A DNA stretch of 29,165 nucleotides from Acanthaster planci. Lineage: Eukaryota; Echinodermata; Asteroidea; Valvatida; Acanthasteridae. Below are positions 20,346-29,152 of the stretch, one piece after another; the first letter of the stretch is position 1; each line of letters starts with the position of its first letter. Below the pieces are notes generated by a model. The model ran no database searches, had not been told where the DNA came from, and saw nothing but the letters and a program-made list of their open reading frames with translations. The stretch covers positions 43,720 through 72,884 of the forward strand of contig NW_019091573.1 of NCBI RefSeq assembly GCF_001949145.1, in the 5' to 3' direction. Made by a program: the position numbers and the translations under genes.

Positions 20346-21185
20346 CTGCAATAACAAAATGAACCAAAGCTAAAAATAACTCATCTTATTCTAATGCTCT
20401 TCTTCCACATACATGTACATGTACCGGTATGCTGTAATTGTTAACTGGAGGAAAAATTCCAGATTGGGTCATTTCAATTTTTCTGATTCCAAACCCCCAT
20501 GTTTATCATGAGGCGTCTTTATAGGCATACATGTACCCACATAACACTCATAGGCACTGGCCTCGTGCATGGTCAAAGCAACATACCCTACTACAATTTA
20601 TTAGTAAAGAACAATACAAGAGAGGCAATTTGTGGGCTTCAAGAGCAGTCTCATGGTTTCCAATAGAGGTAGGTTTCCTCTTTAAAATGCTGAAAGGTGC
20701 TACTGGAAAATGCTACATTGCACTTGGAATGAACATACTTCTAGAACTGAACCAATGGTACAATTGACTCTCATAAACACCATTGCTATAACAAAATACT
20801 GTTACAAAGAAAAGATTTTGATAATCCCACTTTCTTGAATCTTATATGTTCTTTGTTTTTCTACTCTTTATAACAAAGTCCTGGCTATAACAAAGTAATT
20901 TGTAGTAGTTACTACAGCTTTGTCATAAGGAGAGTCGACTGTACATATCGCGTCATTATTGGTGTCACTTAAAATTATAATGGCTCAACAAAGATATCCA
21001 ACATCTTTCAAAAGTTCAGTAGTCTTCATTATGTCCCCACAGAAGTCATTTCAGAAAGGTTATTTCACTCTTTCCCATTAGCATGATTAATGGTTTAGAT
21101 ATCAGTATCAGTTACCTGTACAAGATATCAGACCCCCAAAAAAATAATTTACAGTATTTGCTATGAAAAGACTCATGTTACTTAC
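20346..21185 (-). other. intron 1 of the SAP-SWIM-YqaJ gene
   Basis: Bounded by CAGAG|GTAAGTAAC (donor after 21186) and GTTATTGCAG|A (acceptor before 20345). It is 840 bases long and contains the MITE. The plus-strand open frame at 20531-20767 inside it is not recognised. Confidence 0.7.
20761..20941. mobile_element. Tigger/pogo-like MITE, 181 bp
   Basis: Flanked by TA on both sides (20759-20760 and 20942-20943), the mariner-type target duplication. Left end CAATTGACTCTCATAA; reverse complement of the right end CAGTCGACTCTCCTTATGAC. Twelve terminal bases match with two differences. Subterminal TATAAC(A)AA words recur (20789, 20868, 20885), as in Tigger-type elements with CAGT..ACTCTC..TATAACGAA ends. 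It has no coding capacity. It lies inside intron 1 of the nuclease gene, so it inserted into the larger transposon. Confidence 0.8.
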
Positions 21186-21365
21186 CTCTGCACAAGTTCT
21201 GATTTAACTCCGGAAGTTGAAGCGCCTCTTCTGCATGCCAACCATCTCTTTAGCTGCAACACTGTTGCTGACAAAGGGTCTGTTTCAAGCTTTGCACCTG
21301 GAATATCATCCTCCGTTAAAGATGATGCCACGATTGTGTTACACTTTGACACCATTCTGCACGTA
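21186..21365 (-). pseudogene. exon 1 (SAP-like N-terminus) of the YqaJ gene
   Basis: The ATG at 21355 opens 56 codons: MVSKCNTIVASSLTEDDIPG, then LSATVLQLKRWLACRRG, STSGVKSELVQ. The pattern LK.WL.CRG...SG.K.ELV.RV is a SAP helix-turn-helix, a DNA-binding module, and the IPGA...L...LK.WL beginning is usual for animal YqaJ-SWIM proteins. It ends at a consensus donor, CAGAG|GTAAGT (21186/21185), splitting an Arg codon completed at 20345. An acceptor (CTCCCTACTTACAG) sits ten bases upstream of the ATG, so at least one upstream exon existed, probably 5' untranslated. This exon itself is intact; it is called pseudogene because the rest of the gene is broken. Confidence 0.78.
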
Positions 21366-22599
21366 CTGTAAGTAGGGAGATGAAAACTACATTTAGAAAT
21401 TTGAGTTGTTATAATCTAAAAAAAAGTCAGTTACTCCCAAGGCCAACAGCAACACGCTCTTTATTGCACTTTTTGAAAAATTTAATAAATTTTCAAATAT
21501 TTGTGAGAGGAATAATCACCCTTAATTGTCTTTTTCAGGGCACAAATCATTCTAGGCTGAAAATAATGTGATTGGTCAATGCAGAATGAATGAGCTACAA
21601 GTCATGATTGTGATTGGGCAATAGTATTCACGATCTAAGTCAAGGCATGGTCTATGACCAGAGTGTATTGTTGAAGGGATTCCCTGAATTTTTCTTTTCT
21701 GCAATGCTATGCATGTACTTCAAGGTTTGTGAATACATGTATCTTCATCTCTAATCTATAATGCAACACTGTGAGAAGAGGAAGACTTGAACTGGAGTAT
21801 GAAATAATATGGTAACAGATTGTTTTGCAGGTACATGTACACTAAACCCATAGGATTGTGCATAAAATGTACATGTATTGCTTGCTTGTCATCCAAACCC
21901 ATAATGCATTACGAAACAACTAAAAGGTTTATTATAGGTAGGGGAATGACTAAATGAGCGAGAGCACTGTTTATTTGGAAACTCGTTTTTCTTAAATAGT
22001 CTTTTTGCATGCAGTTCCATTTCAAATTTTTTGAAATTTGAAGTAAAGCCTGCATTTGATTCATTGAAATAAGGCACAAATAAGAACAAAGATTTTACAA
22101 AAACACAAATGTTAAAGTTTCACTTAAAGTCCACACTCATTTTTGGGTACAAAATAATCACAGTTTGCTCTGCATTACACGTGTACAAAACACATCTCAA
22201 AACATCCCCACTTCAAACAGATTTTTCTTTGCTTTGCAGAGACAGAATCCAAATTTATATCAAAATATTTCTTACAACATCCTCTTCAAGATGTCATCAG
22301 TAGAGTGATGTAGGCCCTATAATAGGGAAGCTAATATTCAAATATTTATTAATCTATGTTGCAGAGTGGTACTAGGCCTAAGCCTAGGATGGTTTCTACA
22401 AAAAGCCTAGCCTAGCCGTGCACATGGTGCATCTTACAAAGAAGGGAGGGACTGCAAAAATAACCAGGACTTCTCTGGGTAGGCCTGGGCTATATTCTGA
22501 AGTGTCTCATGAAGTTGTTGCATTAGGCCTACATGTATATCTTACCAAACTATTTAGAGATACTCACCAAAGCTTCATGCACAAAATACTACAAATGGA
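21366..22599. other. non-coding, probable upstream region or intron of the YqaJ gene
   Basis: AT-rich up to about 22300, then with repeated TAGGCCTA/GCCTAGG words (22312-22410 and 22521) and TACATGTA palindromes. No coding family recognised. If the 89-bp exon at 22960 belongs to the YqaJ transcript, this is its first intron. Confidence 0.4.
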
Positions 22600-22959
22600 G
22601 TCATCCAGGTTTTAGCGAACGAGGCCAGTTCCCCCTGGGGATAGTGCCACGGCTAGCCAGCTGTGTGTAGTCGAGGTCGCACAAAAACTTTCCTACATGT
22701 ACATGTATCTTTGACAACATAACCCCCGGAAGTGAAAACTTTGGTTTTCAACTGCGCCCCCAGCAATACGGCTCATTGGGGCACAACACAAAGCAAAAGG
22801 CGACGGACGACGGCAGATATGGAATTCCATACGACGGACCTTTGCACCGACAAGGAAAAGTACATGTACCATAGGTCTACATAGGCCTACATGTACATGT
22901 ACGTACACCGTGTCAAAACGTTAGCAAGTCCTGAAAACAAAAAGTGGTTTTCAACGTAC

Positions 22960-23048
22960 CTGCATCAGTTGACCATCTTTTGAGTTGTTTTTGTGGGAAA
23001 ATGGTACCACAGGATGTCCCATGCTTCACCAATGACGTCCTTTTTGTG
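22960..23048 (-). other. 89-bp candidate exon, probably 5' untranslated
   Basis: Clear splice signals on the minus strand: acceptor TGTCTTTGATTTTCAG|CACAAA before 23048 and donor GATGCAG|GTACGT after 22960. One frame is fully open (TKRTSLVKHG...KQLKRWSTDAG) but would not join the SAP exon in its reading frame. Another (DVIGEAWDILWYHFP) stops seven bases before the donor. I take it as a non-coding leader exon for the gene at 21186 or an exon of an unknown gene. Confidence 0.35.
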
Positions 23049-23192
23049 CTGAAAATCAAAGACAAGTTTCACAAAACGTGAGAATTAAAACTTCGAACGC
23101 AGCATAATCATCGCGGGCTGGACGACTAACATATGTACAGTGTACAGCGCCCTCAATTGGAAAGGGCCAGTAGCGCCAACAATTTGGATCAG

Positions 23193-23278
23193 ACTACTTG
23201 AGCTTCAAGCTCGTCCGTGCATTGGTCCAAGTGACTGCACACGATGTACATGGAGCAGTGACTTGGAGGTCAAGTAGT
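23193..23278. repeat. inverted repeat (hairpin) in CpG-rich zone
   Basis: Outer arms ACTACTTGA (23193) and TCAAGTAGT (ending 23278) are perfect complements. Inner arms TCCAAGTGACTGC (23226) and GCAGTGACTTGGA (ending 23267) match 12 of 13. The arms are spaced unequally, so it is an interrupted palindrome. It may be a fold-back element remnant or a regulatory structure. Confidence 0.7.
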
Positions 23279-23360
23279 ACGCGTACGAGAACCGCGCTCT
23301 CGTCTACGTCGCGTCAACTTTGTGATTGTGCACGTTACAAGAGGGAGAGGCTCCTGCCCC

Positions 23361-24711
23361 ATCTCCTCCTCAGGAAAGAGAAAATAAAAGTGGGTGAAAA
23401 TCGCAAATGGGATTTGGGACCGCTGTTTTGAAACTGTTTTGCGTTATCACTGCTTTGGCCACTGACCGGGGTTTCTTTGAACATTTTCCAAATCAGAGGG
23501 CCCTCTTTCATTTTCTTTTTTCTATATCACAGTTTTTATAATAGGGAAAAGTGAGTAAATCAAATTAAATTACTTGAAAATACCTTGGCGTAAAAACCCT
23601 TCTACCTTTTTTTTCAGTTTAATGCTGATAATGCAGTGCCCTCCCTCATCCCAGGAGAAATGCCAACACCTATGCCTAACAAGATCCTTTTCAGAAAATG
23701 GAATATTTCCACAATATAAGTCGGTGTAAATCAGAGACTTATTTTTTTATCTTATTCTTTCATTTAGGAGAAAAAATGAGCTAAACTTTTTAAAAATCTT
23801 CATATACATTGGGGTGTTCTTATTAAAACATTTTCCCTTTAATAGCTTCCTACATTTCCGGAGCACTTTTCAATGAGAGTAATCCATAAGGCATAACTTC
23901 CAGGTTTGTTACATAAATGCAAGTAACTTAAGAGGAACTGAAAATTGCACAAAAAGGAGTAATAAAGTGCAGTTCAAATCATGGACATGTTATTAATGTC
24001 TCAGGCCACATATTTTATTCCATTCAATTAAAATCCTCTGACTATTACACTGATTACAGAAATTACAAAATGTACATGGAATACTACTCTAGACTTAAAA
24101 ATCATTTTGTGCACGCAAATTCCCTTGGTTTGCCTCAAGTGTATTGACCTTGAGTGGCATAGAACAGGCCATACAAGATCAAATCTGTACTCTCTAACCG
24201 ATATTTCTCCAAAATGACTAAAAGGCAAAGGGCTTGTATTTATTTTACATAAGCCTGACACATAAACAAGCCCATTTTTGATTGGTGGACCATTTTGGAA
24301 TACAAAATGCATAGGCCAAAGGCACTTAGAAGTTTCCCGAGGGAGACTGCACCTGTTCAGTACTAAAGCCTTAAGCTTTCTATTTTATTCTTCTATCGCA
24401 AGGTGTTGCCATCTTAAGACTCAAATCTGTGACTTTCAAGACCATGTATGGCACATCGGATAGTGAATCATTTGTTTATGAAAAAAAAATCAAACAAGTG
24501 GAAATGAAGAAACATGAATAGCAATTTACTCCTCAAATCTTCCACCCCTTTCCTCTTGTCCACTTGCAGGTGGGTATAATTTTGGCCAAAAATTTCAACT
24601 CTTGAAAAAGGTAAGATATGGCCACCAACACAGCCAAATACCCTAAATACTGATTTACATGAGTCATTTGAAGAGGTATTTGTACCACATTTCTTACAAC
24701 AACCTCATACT
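23361..24711. other. non-coding, nothing recognised
   Basis: AT-rich. Open frames at 24028-24312 (minus) and 24278-24463 (plus) have no family signature. Confidence 0.45.
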
Positions 24712-24837
24712 TTTCAACAATGTGGGACATGCCCATGGAGTGGTTTATACTACAAGAGGGCCATATATGCACAGCTGCCAAGTTAACATTCAACACGCAC
24801 AGTGTACCTCCACAGACTTCTCACACTTTGTGTATGC
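24712..24837. repeat. diverged dispersed repeat, copy B
   Basis: Same orientation and order of blocks as copy A at 6510-6628 (see there). The minus-strand frame here, LNVNLAAVHIW followed by HIVEKYEVVVRNVVQI, is open for 88 codons (24533-24796), against copy A's LNLNLATVVGLF interrupted by a stop. A short AAAACAAAACAAAAC run follows at the right edge. Confidence 0.55.
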
Positions 24838-26245
24838 TTAAAAAACAAAACAAAACAAACAGAGCGTTGACATGTTTAAATGTCAGTCGAGTTGATCGAG
24901 TCAAGGTATGCTTGACGTTTGAAACCATTAACTTGTACCTGTGTAAACAGATGGCCAGATCATGTGCTCTTGTCCAAAGTGGATTTAGAAAAAAATAAAA
25001 ATAAGAGCATATCTTGTTTAAATACAGACATTCGAAGAAAAGGGACCTTCAAGTTTAAGAGTTGCTGTTGCACCTCCCCCTTCCCATTTCATTTGATTTC
25101 CCTTTGGCAAGCAGCGACCCTATCTACATACATGTAAATATCCATTAGTCTGTCTTCCAAATTAGTAGTCTAATTTATTTGTGGCAAAAGCTTTGTTCAA
25201 GTCCTGATCAAGACAATAAGCAAGAACAGTTGTGTGCAGAAAAAAGAGATACAAATTTTCCAAAAGCACCTACTGAGTGAAGCTCATATTAGATATACAA
25301 TTTTAAGCTTGAGTTAGTTACATTTACTGACTATGAGTACAATTAACATCTTCACTCCACATACTGAGATATGGAATGTGTTTCAAAACCTAAAATTCAC
25401 ATTTGCATTACACATTTATTCGTTGTTTGCATCGTACAATTTTTGTTTTACATCTGCAGTTTGTACACACTCTGAGTCAATTCATCTGCAGTCATAAAAA
25501 ATGCACGATGATCTATGGGTGACATCACTGTTCAAATATGAAAAAAAAATAAAAGCCTTGAGAAAACTAGAAACAAAAAAATGTCTTGATTATTCAGTGA
25601 TAACTTAAAAAGTTACAGATGTTTGGAATTGAAATAAAACTGTAAGTAGAAATCACACACCAAATTTATGTTAACCTGTGCACAGACTTCCTTGAGTGAA
25701 CCACGAACGATCAGTCTGTATTATGACCAAATACACTGAAGGAAACCTGGCCCTGCTACCATAAACAATACAATTTCCCCTGTGTAATTTCAACAACAAT
25801 AACAATACAAATTCTAGCTTCATTTATTGATGGTAGCAATATAATTTCCAGCATGTTTTTCAAAGGGCTGCTGGTAACCACTTGAGAAATGTGACGATCT
25901 ACAACTTCAAATTACAACTACAAATATGAGGATAGTGTTCAGTTTAAGAAGTGGAAGGAAAAACTCCCCATGATCATTATAGAGATGAGAAAACCCCACA
26001 AAGTTAAGTAAAGACTGCAAAATCCACAAATTAAACCTGGGCTGGATTCATAGAAGTGAAAGGTGACAAAAGTGTCACTATGCCAACCTGACACCCCATT
26101 CTACCAGTCCACTTTAAATTGCTGAGCCAAAGCAACACTGACACCAAAATAACCCTTCGAGATCATATAATTATGTACAGCATAATTCTGATATAATTTG
26201 GTTGAAAAAGCTACATTTTCCCAGTGGACATACTGATTTGGGCAG
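24838..26245. other. non-coding, nothing recognised
   Basis: AT-rich DNA with A-runs at 25531 and 25576. No gene, RNA or repeat I can support. It lies 3' of the KIX-like fragment on its strand, but no later CBP/p300 domain (bromodomain, PHD, HAT, TAZ2) is visible. Confidence 0.45.
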
Positions 26246-26403
26246 TTAGTGGTGAGGCTGAGGCTGGGGCAGCAGCGCTTTTGCCGTCATGGGAATGCCT
26301 CCAGCGGCAGCATCAGTACCTCCTGAATCCCGCATCCTCTTCTGTTGCTTCTCTCCTTTTGGATCTTGTAGATCGTGTTAGCCAAGATGTGATAGTACTC
26401 CTC
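26246..26403 (-). pseudogene. KIX-domain (CBP/p300-type) helix 3 fragment
   Basis: KIX is the three-helix domain by which CBP/p300 coactivators bind phosphorylated CREB, Myb and MLL. After an acceptor (CTTGTCACAG) the minus strand from 26403 reads EEYYHILANTIYKIQKE. The last KIX helix of CBP/p300 reads DEYYHLLAEKIYKIQKE; 13 of 17 positions agree. The frame then gives RSNRRGCGIQEV and stops at CCATGA (about 26295). Skipping two bases in a GAGAGAAG run instead gives KQQKRMRDSGGTD, which fits the basic tail after the helix, and runs to a TAA at 26248-26246. So either a 2-base insertion has broken the copy, or the exon ends early at ATTCAGGAG|GTACTG. The first two KIX helices are not found in the 2.7 kb upstream. 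A host CBP exon with very long introns, or a partial duplicate, remain open. Confidence 0.55.
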
Positions 26404-27870
26404 CTGTGACAAGACCAGGCAATTAATGAGTGAATTAAAAAGTGAGCAAGAATGAATGGTTTTCCAGCTGATTTTCCTGCGATGGACACTGGTCTTCCTA
26501 AGGGGCCAATCAAAATGTTCAGTGTTTTTTTAAATTTTGACCTTTTTTTTTTAAGAAGTGGGAGGATGGGTCTAGGAAATAAATTGAAATCGAAATTTAC
26601 TTTTTGTATTAAAATCCAGAAAAAAATTTCTGACTAGCCTGAAATATGTGTAGCGTGCACGCCATGCATACATAGCTCCGCCACACAAGCATTCCAAAAA
26701 TGCAATTTTTTTCAACTTCATTTCCATATACAAACAGGTTGACCTTTCCAGTACATTATTATGCAAGTGTAAAACATCATGGAAGGAGGTGGTTTTCACT
26801 GTTAGACTTGGAAGCCGGTCGCTTGCAGCGGTGATCAACCACAAATGTAGCAGGGTACCAGACGTATTATAGAAAACCTACTGGTATACACAGTGAACGC
26901 TCGGAACACCATTTGCTAATAACGGTGAAATGTTCATCACCTTGAATCTAAGACTAACTAGACAGCAGCAAACTGCATCCAAATCTGTTGGCTAGAGCTA
27001 GGTCTGCGTATCTGTTTAAATAGAAATATATATGCATGTGCGTGGAGACACAGTAATTGACTGTAGGTGTCCGTACCTCGGGAGATCCATTTTTGAGCGG
27101 ATTGGACACCGCATGCTTTTGCGTGTACAATCGATTGCAGTCATTTTATTGCAATTCCAGCCATCCTTTTGTCATACTGAGTTGCATTACAGATGTTTAC
27201 ATGTATTTGAATTTATATCAAATGCATGTATAATGTTCATGTACTGGATGAAAATTCAATCCTTTAAAATCAAAATTGAAGGTGGGTAGGTGGATCAAAA
27301 AAAATGGGAAAAAGTCAAAATTTAAAAAATAGAAAATTTTCAGTGGCCCCTAATCTGTACACGAACCATCAGTGGAAAGACGCTGATGACAGACTTGGCA
27401 AACACCTGCACTTCTCTAAGAGTAGGAAGTGTCATTGTACATCATACAGAGATAGTTGTTTGCGAAGCTAAGTTTAACCTTCCATAAAGTCAAATATTAG
27501 GTTCTATTCCAATTTCAAACAAACAGCAGCAACCAAATATTTCTGTTTGTTCATCTGAGTGGTTTTTCCCTCTGAGATTCAGCAGAGGGATTTGTCTCCT
27601 AGTTAAAGACGTGTGGTCATTGGTGATTTATTCCCTTAGTGACAGCAAGATCACAAATCATGAGAAAAGGAACACTGGAAGTCAGAGTAGTTTGGCCTTA
27701 TTGCTGGACATATGCACGGCTACTTTACAGTGTACATGTATACCTGTATTAGTTTACAGAAACAGACTAGCAATGAAGTCACTACAGCACCTTTATGCGC
27801 CTTGGGGGACTATGAGTGATCAGTTATGTTAGAATTCAGAGGGGAAAACATCGGAATGGAGCAAATAGAT
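26404..27870. other. non-coding, nothing recognised
   Basis: T- and A-rich runs (26541, 27299) and small open frames without family resemblance. Searched specifically on the minus strand for the missing KIX helices; not seen. Confidence 0.45.
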
Positions 27871-28232
27871 GGGGTGAAATGTGTAAGTATTTTTAAAGTA
27901 AGGGTAGACAAAAAAAAAAAGACTCAATACCTCTCAAAACTAAATGATCAAATATCTACATACCTCCTCAATTTGAAGCAAGGACTATTCAGAAACAGAT
28001 TTCTTCGAAAATTTAGACTGTTGGAGCCTTAGTTATGTCACAATAGAGAGGGTAAAAAGTTCTGCAAATGCTGCAATGTGAAAAGGTCAAATATTTTCAA
28101 AGTGAAAGGTAGAGCAATGACGAGATTCAACAACTCTCAAACTAAATGACCAAATATCTAAATACCTGCATGATTTGAAGCGTGGAATATTTACAAACAG
28201 ATTTCTTTACAAATTTAGACTGTTCAATGGAA
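27871..28232. repeat. tandem duplication with 202-bp period
   Basis: TAAATGATCAAATATCTACA (27941) recurs as TAAATGACCAAATATCTAAA (28143). Further matches run downstream: ATTTGAAGC.(A/T)GG, then AACAGATTTCTT and AAATTTAGACTGTT. They also run upstream, as CTCTCAAA and TATTTT(A/C)AAAGT. Both copies are open on the plus strand with related peptides (NRFLRKFRL and NRFLYKFRL). The second copy runs in frame into the recombinase remnant. A small insertion or deletion separates the copies upstream. Confidence 0.8.
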
Positions 28233-29152
28233 CTGTGGAATGTCTTCAGTTAGAGGACCAGAGTCTTTTGCATGACGCGGTGCCCCCCCACACGAACTTG
28301 TCTTATCTGAGGGCTCGGCATCTTTTTCAATGGTTAAGTCAAACCCATGGTTTTGACGCCGCGCACTCCCCCTCTCTGCTTCAGATAGTTCGATTTATTG
28401 CATTTTTGTCGGTATCTGGGTATGCCCCCACAACAATCCCCTCTTGCGTCTCGGGGGTTCCCCTCCAATTTGCAGTTAATGCGTTATCCTGATTTAACTA
28501 AGCATTCTCTGGTCAAACGTTTCCTGGAGGGATGTCGTAGGCCTAGTAGTCGTTGCGACCGACGGCGCCCTATCACTTATGATATTTTATGTCGTATGGT
28601 CTCAGCCTTGCATGCCGTTTGCTCGAGTAATTTCGAGGCTCAGCTTTTTCCGAGTGGCTTTCTTACTTGCGTTTTTTTTTTTGGTTGCTTCGCATTGGGG
28701 AATTTACTGCCCAATCCCACCAATCTTCTAGCCCGTTGTGTCGGTCTGATGTTACCGTCAAAGACTCCCCTTTAAGGGTCGAACTTATCCTACGTCACTG
28801 GAAAACAGATCAATATGGCCATGGTTATGTAGTTTCCATCCCAGCAGCGCATACCCGGCACAACATGATGTGCTCTGTCCTATCTTGCCTGTTCCACATC
28901 CCCCATGGCCCATATTTGTCAAATTTTGATGGGTGTCCTGTCACGCGTTACCAGTTTGTCCTGGTACTCCGTCGTGCCCTTGTGTTTATAGGGCTTTACG
29001 ACGCCAGATTTACCTCTCATTCTTTTCGCATAGGGGTAGCTACGTCTGCGGCTATTGCAGGTGTGTCTGAGGATGATGTTCAAATTTTGGGGCGTTGGTA
29101 GTCTAGGGGTTACTGACGTTACATTCGGATTCCCCCAGCTATTTTCCATTGA
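28233..29152 (+). pseudogene. tyrosine recombinase (DIRS/Crypton/stand-alone type), nearly full domain
   Basis: The enzyme would integrate DNA via a 3'-phosphotyrosine. Segment 1 (frame from 28175, used about 28233-28485) covers the core-binding domain: YLRARHLFQWLSQTHGF, then IVRFIAFLSVSGYAPTTIPS. Segment 2 (about 28488-28672, another frame): HSLVKRFLEGCRRPS, RRRPITYDILCRMVSAL, VCSSNFEAQLF. At an 11-T run (28672-28682) the frame returns to the first: WLLRIGEFTAQS (first catalytic Arg), LILRHWKTDQYGHGYVVSIP (catalytic Lys region), NFDGCPVTRYQFVLVLRRAL, FTSHSFRIGVATSAAIAG (HxxR), VQILGRW. TAG follows at 29099-29101 where the family has Lys or Arg; then SRGY, TGA, and RYIRIPPAIF, which holds the Tyr-Ile-Arg of the nucleophile motif, ending at TGA 29150-29152. 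Two shifts and two stops within otherwise strong similarity, and higher GC/CpG than its neighbours, suggest a young or error-affected copy. No reverse transcriptase or terminal repeats are visible. Confidence 0.85.

Larger units (their letters stand above)
16096..21365. mobile_element. decayed ISL2EU-type transposon: transposase plus YqaJ nuclease
   Basis: A plus-strand DDE_Tnp_4 transposase and a minus-strand SAP/SWIM/YqaJ gene converge with about 1.2 kb between their 3' ends. From memory of transposon reviews, ISL2EU (IS4EU) elements of animals encode exactly such a pair. The adjacency here is seen in the sequence; the single-element reading is inference. The coordinates given are the limits of recognised coding exons, not the true ends. 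I could not find terminal inverted repeats by eye. The left end must lie left of 16096, unless lost, and the right end right of 21365, possibly beyond 23.1 kb if the 89-bp exon at 22960 belongs to the same transcript. Confidence 0.65.
22600..23360. promoter_or_regulatory. CpG-rich, promoter-like zone
   Basis: CpG is scarce elsewhere but clusters here: around 22615-22680, 22730-22860 (gcgacggacgacggcaga), 23110-23175 and 23279-23325 (TACGCGTACGAG, CGCGCTCTCGTCTACGTCGCG). An ETS-type site, CCGGAAGTG, lies at 22728. This fits an unmethylated promoter, either of the minus-strand YqaJ gene or of a host gene. No initiator or TATA box decides the direction. Confidence 0.35.

Noticed and set aside
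22960-23048. Possible THAP zinc finger in the 89-bp exon (FPQKQLKRW)
   Set aside because: THAP needs C2CH ligands and the AVPTIF box; only a short FP...L..W resemblance is present, with one Cys.
24028-24312. 94-codon minus-strand frame as a gene
   Set aside because: No motif, no splice context, and a composition like the surrounding AT-rich DNA.
28919-29149. 76-codon minus-strand frame at the right edge
   Set aside because: Antisense shadow of the tyrosine recombinase.
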